A stretch of DNA of 64,000 nt from Desulfuribacillus stibiiarsenatis (GTDB taxonomy: Bacteria; Bacillota; Bacilli; Desulfuribacillales; Desulfuribacillaceae): contig NZ_MJAT01000012.1 in assembly GCF_001742305.1 (NCBI RefSeq), positions 248,001 through 312,000 of the forward strand, in the 5' to 3' direction. Positions 9,385-18,550 of this stretch are shown piece by piece; positions within the stretch are counted from its first letter, which is position 1; each line of letters starts with the position of its first letter. Position numbers and translations under genes: made by a program. The notes beneath the pieces are model-generated. The model had not been told where the DNA came from and made no database searches. It was given only the letters and a program-made list of their open reading frames with translations.

Positions 9385-9480
9385 TAAAGGGTTTTTAAAA
9401 TTTATGTCGAAATTTGACTAGATACTTATTATTAAATTGGAAGCACATATTGAATTAGTACTTACTTGGAGGGAATTCTA

Positions 9481-9885
9481 GTGAACATTTTTAACAATTC
9501 CTCTTTTTCTTCTGTAGAAAAAGCTTTAGATGCTGCTCAGTTAAGACAGACTGTGATAGCCAATAATATTGCAAATGCTACGACTCCTGGATTTAAAAAG
9601 TCCAGTGTGAAGTTCGAAGAACATCTTCAACAAGCATTATCGAAAAAGGGGATATCGGGCAATCGAACACATGCAAAACATTTGCCGATAGGCGCATCCA
9701 GACTCGCTGATGTCAATCCAAGGATTGTGCTTCATAAAGATACTAAGCTTAATAATAACGAAAATAACGTAGATATTGATACAGAAATGACAGAATTAGC
9801 AAAGACACAACTTTGGTACAATGCTTTATCTCAAAATATTAGTGGTAAATTTCAAAAGCTTAAAACCGTCATAGGAGGTAAATAA
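9481..9885 (+). CDS. flgB: Flagellar basal-body rod protein FlgB
   Basis: FlgB forms the proximal rod of the flagellum and is exported by the flagellar type III system. The signature VIANNIANATTPGFKKSSV near residues 25-45 is the rod/hook family motif, and the C-terminal helix (LAKTQLWYNALSQNISGKF) pairs with the N-terminal one in the filament axis. I start it at GTG 9481, seven bases after GGAGGG (9468-9473); the open frame from 9466 would include that site. It opens the long fla/che operon, two bases before flgC. Confidence 0.95.
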   Translation: MNIFNNSSFSSVEKALDAAQLRQTVIANNIANATTPGFKKSSVKFEEHLQQALSKKGISGNRTHAKHLPIGASRLADVNPRIVLHKDTKLNNNENNVDIDTEMTELAKTQLWYNALSQNISGKFQKLKTVIGGK

Positions 9886-9887
9886 TA

Positions 9888-10349
9888 ATGTTTCGTAGCT
9901 TAGATATAAGTGGCTCAGCATTAAGTGCACAACGCCTCCGTATGGATTTAATATCGGGTAATATTGCAAATGCCAATACGACTAGAGCAAAGGTAGAAAA
10001 CGGAGAAGCGATTCCATACTCAAGAAAGCTTGCTGTATTTCAACCCACTCAGAAACAGAGTTTTCAGACATCGTTAAAGAATGCCATGAGTGCACATGCT
10101 GGCGGAGGAGTTAAAGTGTCTAGAATTATTGAAGATAAGACACCTTGGAAACTTGTATATGATCCTGAACATCCAGATGCTATTAAAGATGTAAATTCAC
10201 CGCAATATGGATATGTAAGAATGCCAAACGTAGACATAGCTACTGAGATGGTAGATTTAATATCTGCCACTAGGTCTTATGAAGCCAATGTGACTGCGTT
10301 GAACGCATATAAAGCGATGGCAATGAAAGCGTTAGAAATTGGTAGATAA
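9888..10349 (+). CDS. flgC: Flagellar basal-body rod protein FlgC
   Basis: FlgC is the second proximal rod subunit. The N-terminus has SGSALSAQRLRMDLISGNIANANTT in family style, and the C-terminal part contains PNVDIATEMVDLISATRSYEAN and ends with a helix typical of axial proteins. ATG 9888 follows AGGAGG and starts just after flgB. Length 153 is normal. Confidence 0.96.
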   Translation: MFRSLDISGSALSAQRLRMDLISGNIANANTTRAKVENGEAIPYSRKLAVFQPTQKQSFQTSLKNAMSAHAGGGVKVSRIIEDKTPWKLVYDPEHPDAIKDVNSPQYGYVRMPNVDIATEMVDLISATRSYEANVTALNAYKAMAMKALEIGR

Positions 10350-10414
10350 AGGTAGATGGTATATATCTAATAGTTTGGTTCGATGTTGAGAAAGTAAACA
10401 CAGGAGGAGTAATA

Positions 10415-10726
10415 GTGATCAATAAAATTGGTATGTTAAATCCTGGGATTAACCCATTGCAAAAAATTACACCAAAAAATATGCAGGAAATTAACGCGAC
10501 GAATCAAACAAGTTTTGGTGATATGTTAAAGCAAGCAATCGATCAAGTGAATCAACTTGAGAATCACTCAAGCGAAATGGGTAAATTGTTGGCTGCCGGA
10601 AAGATAGACAACCTACATGATGTGTTAATAGCAGGTCAGAAAGCAAGTGTAGCTGTAGAATTAACGGTACAAGTGAGAAATAAAGCAGTAGAAGCATATC
10701 AAGAGGTAATGAGAATGCAAGTATAA
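10415..10726 (+). CDS. fliE: Flagellar hook-basal body protein FliE
   Basis: FliE is the small helical adaptor that joins the MS ring to the rod. The protein (103 residues) has the conserved FGDMLKQAIDQVNQLENHS segment and the C-terminal VAVELTVQVRNKAVEAYQEVMRMQV pattern, with the end MRMQV typical. GTG 10415 follows AGGAGGAG. It lies between flgC and fliF as in Bacillus. Confidence 0.95.
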   Translation: MINKIGMLNPGINPLQKITPKNMQEINATNQTSFGDMLKQAIDQVNQLENHSSEMGKLLAAGKIDNLHDVLIAGQKASVAVELTVQVRNKAVEAYQEVMRMQV

Positions 10727-10758
10727 CTTTGTCGTAGCTAGCAGGGTGAGGTGAACTA

Positions 10759-12294
10759 ATGAACGAAAAAGTAAAAGTTTCCATGGACAAAGGAATCGGC
10801 TACTGGCAAGGTTTAGAGAAAAATCAAAAAATTAAAATAGCGGCTAGCGCTGCTTTTATTTTAGCTGCATTTGTCTTTCTTTCAGTTTGGGCGATGACAC
10901 CTGAATATACTAGTATTGTGACGAATGTTTCTGATACTGAGGCAGGCGAAATCATCAAAGAATTAGAAAACCTAGGTGTTCCATATAAATTAGAGGGCAG
11001 TTCTATACTCGTTCCACAATCTAGAGCAATCAAGGCACGTTATGATTTAGCCGCAAGTGGCTATCCGAAAAGCGGCTCTATTGATTATGGGATTTTCACT
11101 GATACTGGTTTTGGTATGACCAAGGACCAGTTTTCAATCTTGAAAAAAAGTGCTCTAGAAGGAGAACTTGAGAAGACAGTTAAGAAAATTGTAGTAGTAG
11201 AAGATGCTCGAGTGCATCTGAATATTCCAGAACCATCAGTTTGGGTACGTGGTGAAACTGAAGAAGCATCAGCTGCTGTATATTTGAACCTTAAAACGGG
11301 TGTATCATTAGATGACAACCAAATAGCGGGCATAGAGCAGCTTGTAGTTATGAGCGTACCTGGAGTCGCTCGCGAAAATGTTATATTAATTGATCAAAAC
11401 GGAAGACGATTACTATCTAGTAATTCCGGCAATGGACAATCTATCTCTGATGTTTATAGTAGTCATATCGATATAAAGAGTAAAATAGAGGGACAGATTC
11501 AGAAAAGTTTAAGAAACTCATTAGAATCAGTCATGGGCGTCGGAAATGTCGTTGTGGATGCTGTAGCAAAGATTAATTTTGACCAATTAAGTAAAGAAGA
11601 AAGTCTTGTTTCTCCTGTAGTAGGTGATCAAGGAATCATAATAAGTAAACAAGAAGAAAACGAAAGTTCAACTACAGGTTCGCAAGAAGGCGGGGTTCCT
11701 GGAACCACTGGTAACGATCCTGCGACATATGAAGCTGGCGATGGGCAAACAGGCACTTATGAACGTAACTTTTTAATTGAAAATAGAGAAGTAAACCGCA
11801 CTCATATTGTTACTAAAGCACAACCATTCCGTGTAGAAGATTTATCTATATCTATTATTCTAAACGATCGTGAAGGTCAAGAAATTTCTGATGCTCTCAT
11901 TCAAAACATTAACACAATGGCTAAAAATGTTGTTTTAGCAACAGCTACTGAGAATTTAAATCCAGACGATGTTAAGATTTCAGTATTGGCTTATAAATTT
12001 GATACTTCTTTAGCAGATCAGCTAGCTGCTCAAGGAATGTCTCCATTAGAAATGTTATATGTAGCGGGCGCTATTGTTGGTGCTTTGGTTGTAGCAGGTG
12101 GAGCATTCACATATTGGAGAAGAAAGAAGAAGGAAGAAGACGTGCAGGAATTAGTACCTCAAGCCATTGAAGAAAACTACGACATTGAGTTAAATGATGA
12201 AGGACAGCAAGTGAAGAAACAATTAGAAAAACTAGCGTTGTCAAAACCAGAGGACTTTACAAAACTACTTCGCACATGGCTGATGGAAGATTAG
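10759..12294 (+). CDS. fliF: Flagellar MS-ring protein FliF
   Basis: FliF builds the MS ring in the membrane, the first assembly platform of the flagellum. Residues about 27-47 are the first transmembrane helix, followed by the periplasmic-type ring-building motifs (LENLGVPYKLE, ALEGELEKTV, ARVHLNIPEPSVW). A Gly/Ser/Thr-rich variable loop lies near residues 300-330. A second transmembrane helix lies near 430-450 (YVAGAIVGALVVAGGAF), and the cytoplasmic C-terminus (LLRTWLMED) is the FliG-binding tail. Length 511 is normal. ATG 10759 has a GAGGTGAA site. Confidence 0.97.
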   Translation: MNEKVKVSMDKGIGYWQGLEKNQKIKIAASAAFILAAFVFLSVWAMTPEYTSIVTNVSDTEAGEIIKELENLGVPYKLEGSSILVPQSRAIKARYDLAASGYPKSGSIDYGIFTDTGFGMTKDQFSILKKSALEGELEKTVKKIVVVEDARVHLNIPEPSVWVRGETEEASAAVYLNLKTGVSLDDNQIAGIEQLVVMSVPGVARENVILIDQNGRRLLSSNSGNGQSISDVYSSHIDIKSKIEGQIQKSLRNSLESVMGVGNVVVDAVAKINFDQLSKEESLVSPVVGDQGIIISKQEENESSTTGSQEGGVPGTTGNDPATYEAGDGQTGTYERNFLIENREVNRTHIVTKAQPFRVEDLSISIILNDREGQEISDALIQNINTMAKNVVLATATENLNPDDVKISVLAYKFDTSLADQLAAQGMSPLEMLYVAGAIVGALVVAGGAFTYWRRKKKEEDVQELVPQAIEENYDIELNDEGQQVKKQLEKLALSKPEDFTKLLRTWLMED

Positions 12295-12307
12295 GAGTTG
12301 ATTATAT

Positions 12308-13318
12308 ATGGCACGTGGCGGTGGCTTAACGGGAAAACAAAAGGCTGCAATTCTTATGGTTTCCTTAGGGCCAGAAGTTTCAGCTCAAATATTTAAACAT
12401 CTAAGAGAAGATGAAATAGAACAATTAACTCTTGAAATTGCGAACTTACGCAAAGTAGAGTCAGAGGATAAAGAAACAATTTTAAATGAGTTTCATCAAA
12501 TTTGTGTCGCGCAGGAATATATTGCTCAAGGCGGTATTGAATACGCTAAGGATATTCTACAAAGGGCATTGGGGCAAAATAAGGCAGTGGAAGTCATTAA
12601 TAAGCTAACGGCTTCCCTACAGGTAAGACCGTTTGACTTTGCTCGAAGAGCTGATCCTACACAAATTCTTAACTTTATCCAAAATGAGCACCCACAAACA
12701 ATATCATTGATTCTCTCATATTTAGAATCGAAACAATCGGCTGCAATCCTTTCTGCATTACCGCATGATAAACAAGCAGATATTGCGAAGAGAATTGCTA
12801 CGATGGATCGCACTTCACCAGATATCATCTCTGAGGTTGAACGAGTGCTAGAGACAAAACTTTCATCGACAGTGACAGCCGATTACACTTCTGCTGGTGG
12901 AATTGAAGCTGTTGTAGATATCTTAAATGGTGTTGATAGAGGTACTGAACGAACTATTCTTGATGCGTTAGAGATTCAAGATCCAGAACTTGCAGAAGAA
13001 ATTAAGAAGAGAATGTTCGTATTCGAAGATATTGTTACTCTTGATGATCGTTCTATTCAACGTGTTATTCGTGAAGTTGAGAATGCAGACCTAATCTTAG
13101 CGCTAAAAGTTGCTAGTGAAGAGGTACGAGATGCATTGTTCAGAAATATGTCTAAACGTATGGCTGATAATTTTAAAGAAGAAATGGAATTTATGGGACC
13201 TGTACGTTTGAGAGATGTTGAAGAATCTCAAACGCGCATAGTTGCCATTATTAGAAAGCTTGAAGAAGAAGGAGAAATAATCATCGCCCGTGGTGGAGGA
13301 GATGAGATAATTGTCTAG
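12308..13318 (+). CDS. fliG: Flagellar motor switch protein FliG
   Basis: FliG is the rotor protein that meets the stator and transmits torque. The N-terminal domain begins LTGKQKAAILMVSLGPEVS, the middle domain contains EHPQTISLILSYL, and the C-terminal domain carries the charged torque helix (DRSIQRVIREVENADLILALK) and FRNMSKRMA. Length 336 is typical. Its end overlaps the fliH start by 8 bases, which suggests translational coupling. Confidence 0.97.
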   Translation: MARGGGLTGKQKAAILMVSLGPEVSAQIFKHLREDEIEQLTLEIANLRKVESEDKETILNEFHQICVAQEYIAQGGIEYAKDILQRALGQNKAVEVINKLTASLQVRPFDFARRADPTQILNFIQNEHPQTISLILSYLESKQSAAILSALPHDKQADIAKRIATMDRTSPDIISEVERVLETKLSSTVTADYTSAGGIEAVVDILNGVDRGTERTILDALEIQDPELAEEIKKRMFVFEDIVTLDDRSIQRVIREVENADLILALKVASEEVRDALFRNMSKRMADNFKEEMEFMGPVRLRDVEESQTRIVAIIRKLEEEGEIIIARGGGDEIIV

Positions 13319-14132
13319 TAAGCTTTTCAAAGCTGGTACATTGAAAACTATCAGCGAAGCTCGCGTAATTGAGGCAAAGCCGCTTCCGGTATTTGAGGAT
13401 TTTAACGAGGAAGACACACAAGAAGATGAGTTAAGCGCTATAGAAATTCCTAAAGAAATCCAAGACCTTGTTGACAAAGCAAATCAACAAGCAAAACATA
13501 TAATTGACTCAGCGAAACAAGAAGCTTTATTAATTGTAGATGATGCTGAATTGCAAAAGCAATCGTTATTACAGCAAATACAGGAAGAATCGAATCGATT
13601 ATTTGCTGAAGCAAAGGGTGTTGGACAAAGGGAAGGTTTCGAGGAAGGTTATCAAAATGGATTAGAAAGTGCTACAGTTGAGTATCAGTCTCGCATGGAA
13701 CAAGTGAATTATTTGCTACAACAAGCAGTACATCAACAACGTGCAGAACTTCTAGAAGCACAATCCATAATTATTGACTTGGCATTTACAATTGCCAAGA
13801 AAATAGTATTCCAAAACCCAGAACTTTTAAAAGAACAAATTGTTACAAGTGTAGCTCGTACATTATCTAAGGTTCGCGATAATGATAAAGTTGAAATTAT
13901 AGTGAATCCTGAAGATTTTGATATAGTTCAAAATGCTCTACCATCTTTGAAAAGTGTCTTATCTGGAAAATCGGATATTGTACTGCAAGTGGAGCCCGAA
14001 GTTGAAATGGGTAGCTGCATGATTCATACAGAACTGGGTACTGTCGATGCTAAGCTCTCAACTCAATTTGATGAAATTAAAAAAGCACTACAAAGTTTAG
14101 AACTAGGAAGTGATAGTATTGCTGAAGCTTAA
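13311..14132 (+). CDS. fliH: Flagellar export ATPase regulator FliH
   Basis: FliH binds the export ATPase FliI and links it to the C ring. The protein has a charged N-terminus, a long predicted coiled coil (about residues 55-145, rich in Gln, Glu and Ala) and a C-terminal globular domain with IIDLAFTIAKKIVFQNPELL and VQVEPEVEMGSCMIHTELG, as in the FliH/V-ATPase E family. GxxxG-type spacing (GVGQREGFEEGYQNG) is visible. The start is TTG 13311 inside fliG, and the end overlaps fliI. Confidence 0.92.
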   Translation: MSSKLFKAGTLKTISEARVIEAKPLPVFEDFNEEDTQEDELSAIEIPKEIQDLVDKANQQAKHIIDSAKQEALLIVDDAELQKQSLLQQIQEESNRLFAEAKGVGQREGFEEGYQNGLESATVEYQSRMEQVNYLLQQAVHQQRAELLEAQSIIIDLAFTIAKKIVFQNPELLKEQIVTSVARTLSKVRDNDKVEIIVNPEDFDIVQNALPSLKSVLSGKSDIVLQVEPEVEMGSCMIHTELGTVDAKLSTQFDEIKKALQSLELGSDSIAEA

Positions 14133-15450
14133 TCACAAGCTTATCCATGAAAAGGCAATGCATGCTATAACAAGAGTAGATCCAATTCGTCTAAATGGGA
14201 AGGTAACACAAGTAATAGGTTTAACCATTGAAGCGAAAGGACCGAATGCTTCTTTAGGAGAACTTTGTATTATTGAATCAAACAATAGTGTGCAACGAAT
14301 TTATGCAGAAGTAGTAGGATTTAAAGATGATAAGGTACTTCTAATGCCGTTGGGAGAATTAGGTGCTATTGGACCTGGTTGTCAAGTAATTGCAACTGGT
14401 AAACCATTCGAAGTACAAGTTGGTTATGAACTTTTAGGTAGAGTTCTAGATGGCCTAGGGAACCCTATAGATGGTCTACAGTTCTATAACAATCTGGATC
14501 GGTACAGTATCAACAATACGCCTCCAAATCCGCTCCATCGACCAAAGATTCGAGAGGCTATGTCTGTCGGTGTACGAGTCCTTGACGGCTTAAATACAAT
14601 CGGTAAAGGACAAAGAATTGGACTTTTTGCAGGTAGTGGTGTAGGTAAAAGCACATTACTTGGGATGATTGCTAGAAATACTGAGGCAGATATTAATGTC
14701 ATCGCTCTTATTGGTGAGCGTGGTAGAGAAGTAAGGGAATTTATTGACAAGGATTTAGGCCCAGAAGGACTAAAACGTTCCGTATTAGTTGTCGCAACAT
14801 CAGACCAACCTGCTTTAGTTCGCATGAAGGGCGCAATGTTAGCAACTGCGATTGCTGAATATTTTAGAGATCAAGGTCTTCAAGTTATGCTCATGATGGA
14901 CTCTTTAACTAGATATGCAATGGCTGGACGAGAAGTAGGGCTCGCGATTGGCGAACCACCAGCAGCAAGGGGATATACGCCTTCGGTATTTGCTACATTA
15001 CCAAGATTGCTGGAGCGAGCTGGGACGTCGGCTAAAGGAAGTATTACTGCGTTTTATACGGTTTTGGTAGATGCTGATGACATGAATGAACCAATAGCAG
15101 ATGCAGTTCGAGGAATTCTTGATGGGCATATCGTACTATCGAGAAAGCTCGCTCATAAAAATCATTTTCCTGCTATAGATGTGTTACAAAGTGTAAGTCG
15201 TGTTATGAATGATATTGCTACTCCAGAACATTTACAAGCATCCAGTAGACTAAAAGAGCTATTGGCAATTTATAGAGAGTCTGAAGATTTAATCTCCATT
15301 GGTGCTTACAAAAAAGGCAGTAATCGCAAGTTAGACACTGCTATTTACTATAAAGACCGTATTGATGATTATTGTAAGCAACAAATTCATGAAGTGACTA
15401 ATTTTGAACAGTCTGTATCCAATCTCACTGAGTTATTGGAGAAGGTATAA
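14119..15450 (+). CDS. fliI: Flagellum-specific ATPase FliI
   Basis: FliI is the F1-beta-like hexameric ATPase that prepares substrates for flagellar export. Walker A is AGSGVGKSTLLG near residue 175, and MLMMDSLTRYAMAGREVG carries Walker B. GEPPAARGYTPSVFATLPRL is the family signature. I prefer TTG 14119, six bases after AGGAAGTG (14105-14112); the open frame reaches to GTG 14110. The start lies within the fliH end, and the stop overlaps the fliJ ATG by one base, so fliH-fliI-fliJ are tightly coupled. Confidence 0.96.
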   Translation: MLKLNHKLIHEKAMHAITRVDPIRLNGKVTQVIGLTIEAKGPNASLGELCIIESNNSVQRIYAEVVGFKDDKVLLMPLGELGAIGPGCQVIATGKPFEVQVGYELLGRVLDGLGNPIDGLQFYNNLDRYSINNTPPNPLHRPKIREAMSVGVRVLDGLNTIGKGQRIGLFAGSGVGKSTLLGMIARNTEADINVIALIGERGREVREFIDKDLGPEGLKRSVLVVATSDQPALVRMKGAMLATAIAEYFRDQGLQVMLMMDSLTRYAMAGREVGLAIGEPPAARGYTPSVFATLPRLLERAGTSAKGSITAFYTVLVDADDMNEPIADAVRGILDGHIVLSRKLAHKNHFPAIDVLQSVSRVMNDIATPEHLQASSRLKELLAIYRESEDLISIGAYKKGSNRKLDTAIYYKDRIDDYCKQQIHEVTNFEQSVSNLTELLEKV

Positions 15451-15893
15451 TGAAACCATTTCAATATCAATATCAGAAAATATTAGATCTTAAATCTAAA
15501 GAGGTTGATTATGCAAAGGCAGAATACGCGAAATCATTAAAAGAGCTAGAAAATGCTGAACTGCTTTTGCAGAAATATAAAGCTGAAGAAGAAACGATTC
15601 AAAGAGAGCTGGCGAGTAACACAAGTTCTTCAACCCATAAAATATGTAATTACTATCAATACTTTATGAAGCTTAAGAACATGAAAGAAAATCAAACCTT
15701 ACAAGTGCAAGAAAAAGAAAAACTAATGAGTACAAAACAGAAGGAATTAACGTTAGCGTTTAAAGAAGAAAAAAAATGGATGAAGTTAAAAGAGCTACAA
15801 GAATCGGAGTATAACGCAGAACAAACGAAAAATGAGCAAAATACTTTAGATGAAATCAGTATTCAAAGATTTCTTATGAAAAAAAAATTATAA
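15450..15893 (+). CDS. fliJ: Flagellar export protein FliJ
   Basis: FliJ is a small antiparallel coiled-coil protein that sits in the FliI ring and touches FlhA, like the gamma subunit of F1. This 147-residue protein starts FQYQYQKILDLKSKEVDYAK and is almost wholly charged helix, with many Lys and Glu residues. The TAATG overlap with fliI supports the start. Sequence conservation in the family is low; the call rests on place, length and helix pattern. Confidence 0.9.
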   Translation: MKPFQYQYQKILDLKSKEVDYAKAEYAKSLKELENAELLLQKYKAEEETIQRELASNTSSSTHKICNYYQYFMKLKNMKENQTLQVQEKEKLMSTKQKELTLAFKEEKKWMKLKELQESEYNAEQTKNEQNTLDEISIQRFLMKKKL

Positions 15894-15956
15894 CTGCCGA
15901 TATAATATAGAAGAATGTATATAAAACGAAACATAGCAATAATAGGTGGTGAGTAA

Positions 15957-16829
15957 ATGGCGGAAAACACAGAAGTTAGAAGTTACAGTAAACTAGAATG
16001 GCTATTTTATATCATCATTCTGCCTATGCTATTTACTGCTGTATTATCAGGTGTTTTTATGTCGTTTTTAGGATACGATGTCGGTGGTACAATTAGAGAT
16101 ACATTTTCTTCTGTTCCAGTAATTCGAGATATATTACCAGAAGTTCCTGAAACAGAACTACCATTAGATGAAAAAGTTGTGAAATTAGAGACTGAAATCA
16201 AAGACTTAGAAGATAGTATAAGTCAAAAAGACGTATTGATTGAAGAGTTAAATGCTTCTATTGAACAAAGAAATTTAACAATTACAGATTTAGAGCAAAA
16301 AATGCAAGAGATTAACAATCTTCTTGATGATAAAATGGCAGATCGTAAGTCATGGGAAGATAAGATTGCGGAACTTTCAAAAATGTATTCTAGTATGCCT
16401 CCAAATCGTGCCGCGCCGATTATTTCGGCTTTGCCCGAAATGGAAGCTATTCAAATATTAAATGCTATGACAAGTGGTGATCGTGCGAAAGTCATGGAGA
16501 AAATGACACCTGCTAAAGCTGCTTCAATCACATCACTTTTGGCAACTAGACCTGACTCAGATTATGAGGAAGTAGCTGTATTATTAGCGAAAATTGACCA
16601 ATTGAATTTACAGCTAGAAGATAAACAGAAGCGTGAAGATAGAGCAAAAGAATTAGCTAGATTATACTCTACAATTTCTGAAGATAGATCGGCAGAGATA
16701 CTATCATTAATGACTAACGGAGAAGCTGTTGATATATTAAAGCAGATGACGCTGGCGAAAAGAAGTGCTTTGTTAGAGAAGATGCCTTCTAATCGTGCGG
16801 CACAGCTTACTCAACTACTGCTTAATTAA
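15957..16829 (+). CDS. ylxF: MotE/YlxF-type flagellar protein with two MgtE-N-like repeats
   Basis: It occupies the place of B. subtilis ylxF, between fliJ and fliK, and resembles MotE, a stator-related chaperone of MotC in other bacteria. Residues about 16-38 form one transmembrane helix (FYIIILPMLFTAVLSGVF). A coiled coil spans about 55-130. Two related MgtE N-terminal-like helical repeats follow, near 143-197 (MYSSMPPNRAAPIISALP) and 236-290 (LYSTISEDRSAEILSLM). The protein is longer than YlxF because the repeat is doubled. It is not a magnesium transporter, since the channel part is absent. Its function in Gram-positive bacteria is not settled. Confidence 0.8.
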   Translation: MAENTEVRSYSKLEWLFYIIILPMLFTAVLSGVFMSFLGYDVGGTIRDTFSSVPVIRDILPEVPETELPLDEKVVKLETEIKDLEDSISQKDVLIEELNASIEQRNLTITDLEQKMQEINNLLDDKMADRKSWEDKIAELSKMYSSMPPNRAAPIISALPEMEAIQILNAMTSGDRAKVMEKMTPAKAASITSLLATRPDSDYEEVAVLLAKIDQLNLQLEDKQKREDRAKELARLYSTISEDRSAEILSLMTNGEAVDILKQMTLAKRSALLEKMPSNRAAQLTQLLLN

Positions 16830-16898
16830 AAAATCAGTTTAGATATGAAATTCGAAAGAATTCATATACATGATTACACTTGAAGGGAGGTGAAAACG

Positions 16899-18539
16899 AT
16901 GAATACAGGTCTAAATGGTTTGATTTTTACAGAAGTATCATTACAAGGTGCGAATCATGGTGGTAGTTCTAAAAATAGTAAGGCTCTAACTAGTGATTTT
17001 GCTCAGCTTCTTCAATTAGCAAATGATGCAATCAGTGGCAAGCAAGGGATTCAATATGGAGAAGACATGGAGATTTCTGTTGACTTCAGTATGTTAGCGT
17101 CGCTTATTTCAACTAAATCATCTTCAAAAGAGAGCAATGTCCAAGGAATTGATTTTGCAAAACAACTTTTATTAGCAGATCAACTATTGAAGTCACCATT
17201 ACTATACGATTCACACGAAATGAATGATTTATCTATGGATCAGGGATTAGCCGCATTTTCTAGAGAAGAACTTAAGGAGATTTTAGCTGCCATTCAACAA
17301 TTACTTACCAATGACAGCGAAGAAACCTTAAAAGCTGAGCTTTCAAAAGAAGAATTTGATTTAGCAACTAAAAACTTTGGAGATATGCATTCGCTTTTGT
17401 TAATTGTTGAAACGGTTATCTCACACTTTGTAGAAAGACAAAGCAATAGCCAAACACCACAACAACAAGAAGGAATAAGCCAAAGCAAATTGCAACAGTT
17501 ACTATTTGCTAACCCAAACCACTTTTTCAAGAATCATCCAATTGTTCAAACAAATAGTAATTCTCCAATGGCTGATATGAAGTTCGCTGAACGCATTGTA
17601 GCAATGGAGTCAAATGCGACTAGCACTAATGAAAATATCATAAAAGTGTTAAAACAGTTGATTCATCAATCTGAAACGAACCGTTTCAAACTAGAGAGCC
17701 AAGGAAAAGTAGTAACTCAAGCTATAGCGCCATTGCTGACAACTCTTACTCTTGTGCAACCGAAACTAGTTCAAGTAGAAACAACGAATCTAGTGAATCA
17801 AGACGTGAAACTTGATGTTGAGGGAGTCAAGCTGACTAACAACTTATCTGGATCTCAACAACAATGGAATTCGTCAGAGGAAAGTCAGTCAAAGCAATCG
17901 CTCAATGTGCTATCTTCATTAGATAAGTCAAGTGATAATATGGGATTAAATGGCTTCTCAAGTATCTTAGGTGACAGTGCAAAGGCAACAACAGTTTCTA
18001 ATACAACGCAAATCAATTATACATCCCAGAGCGAGTTTGAAAATCAATTACAGGAACTAATGTTGAACCAAGCGAAACTAGTAAAAAAGCCTAACGGTAT
18101 ACAAAGTATGGTTGTGTCATTACAGCCAGCTCATTTAGGGGCATTAAAGATTTCTATCACATCTCATCAAGGGCACATGACAGCAAGTATTATTACTACT
18201 ACTAACAGCGCTCGAGAAATGATTGAAGGATCAATCAATAACTTACGAATTGCTTTGGTAAATCAAGGTATTACGATTGATAAAATTGATGTCCAGCACC
18301 AGACTTCATCATCAAATTCAAACGTGACGCAGAGTGCTAGTGCTCAATCGCAACTTTTCCAACAACGTAAAGAACAAGAGACTCAGTATGAGCAACAAAA
18401 CAAAAAAAACAAGCAATCTGAGCGCTTTAGTTTTGATGAATTAGAAGAGCTAGCTTTAGATTTTATCAACGAAAACCAAATTGACAAGAAATTTATTCAC
18501 AACAATGATTACTCAACAAGTATCAATATAACAGCTTAG
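16899..18539 (+). CDS. fliK: Flagellar hook-length control protein FliK
   Basis: FliK is the secreted molecular ruler that ends hook growth by switching FlhB. The N-terminal and central parts are variable and rich in Ser, Asn and Gln. The conserved C-terminal domain near residues 390-465 contains VVSLQPAHLGALKISI and LRIALVNQGITIDKIDV, the Flg_hook fold. The tail is Gln/Lys-rich. I start it at ATG 16899 after GGGAGGTGA; the open frame from GTG 16890 overlaps that site. It sits directly before flgD, as expected. Confidence 0.92.
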   Translation: MNTGLNGLIFTEVSLQGANHGGSSKNSKALTSDFAQLLQLANDAISGKQGIQYGEDMEISVDFSMLASLISTKSSSKESNVQGIDFAKQLLLADQLLKSPLLYDSHEMNDLSMDQGLAAFSREELKEILAAIQQLLTNDSEETLKAELSKEEFDLATKNFGDMHSLLLIVETVISHFVERQSNSQTPQQQEGISQSKLQQLLFANPNHFFKNHPIVQTNSNSPMADMKFAERIVAMESNATSTNENIIKVLKQLIHQSETNRFKLESQGKVVTQAIAPLLTTLTLVQPKLVQVETTNLVNQDVKLDVEGVKLTNNLSGSQQQWNSSEESQSKQSLNVLSSLDKSSDNMGLNGFSSILGDSAKATTVSNTTQINYTSQSEFENQLQELMLNQAKLVKKPNGIQSMVVSLQPAHLGALKISITSHQGHMTASIITTTNSAREMIEGSINNLRIALVNQGITIDKIDVQHQTSSSNSNVTQSASAQSQLFQQRKEQETQYEQQNKKNKQSERFSFDELEELALDFINENQIDKKFIHNNDYSTSINITA

Positions 18540-18550
18540 GAGTGGATTGA

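Larger units (their letters stand above)
9163..9465 (+). other. Non-coding region between codY and the fla/che operon
   Basis: This 303-base stretch carries a terminator for codY (9175-9209), a very AT-rich part with a GTATATAC palindrome (9287-9294), a CodY-box-like element (9341-9355) and a candidate promoter (9357-9384). A GTCGAAAT resembling the sigma-D -10 (GCCGATAT) lies near 9405-9412, but the nearest TAAA is 17 rather than 15 bases upstream, so I do not call a sigma-D promoter. No gene is seen. Confidence 0.6.

Noticed and set aside
9385-9415. Sigma-D promoter before flgB
   Set aside because: GTCGAAAT resembles the -10, but the TAAA -35 spacing is 17 rather than 15, so support is too weak.
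15957-16829. Magnesium transporter MgtE
   Set aside because: Only the N-terminal helical repeat is present; the CBS and channel domains are absent and the place is flagellar.
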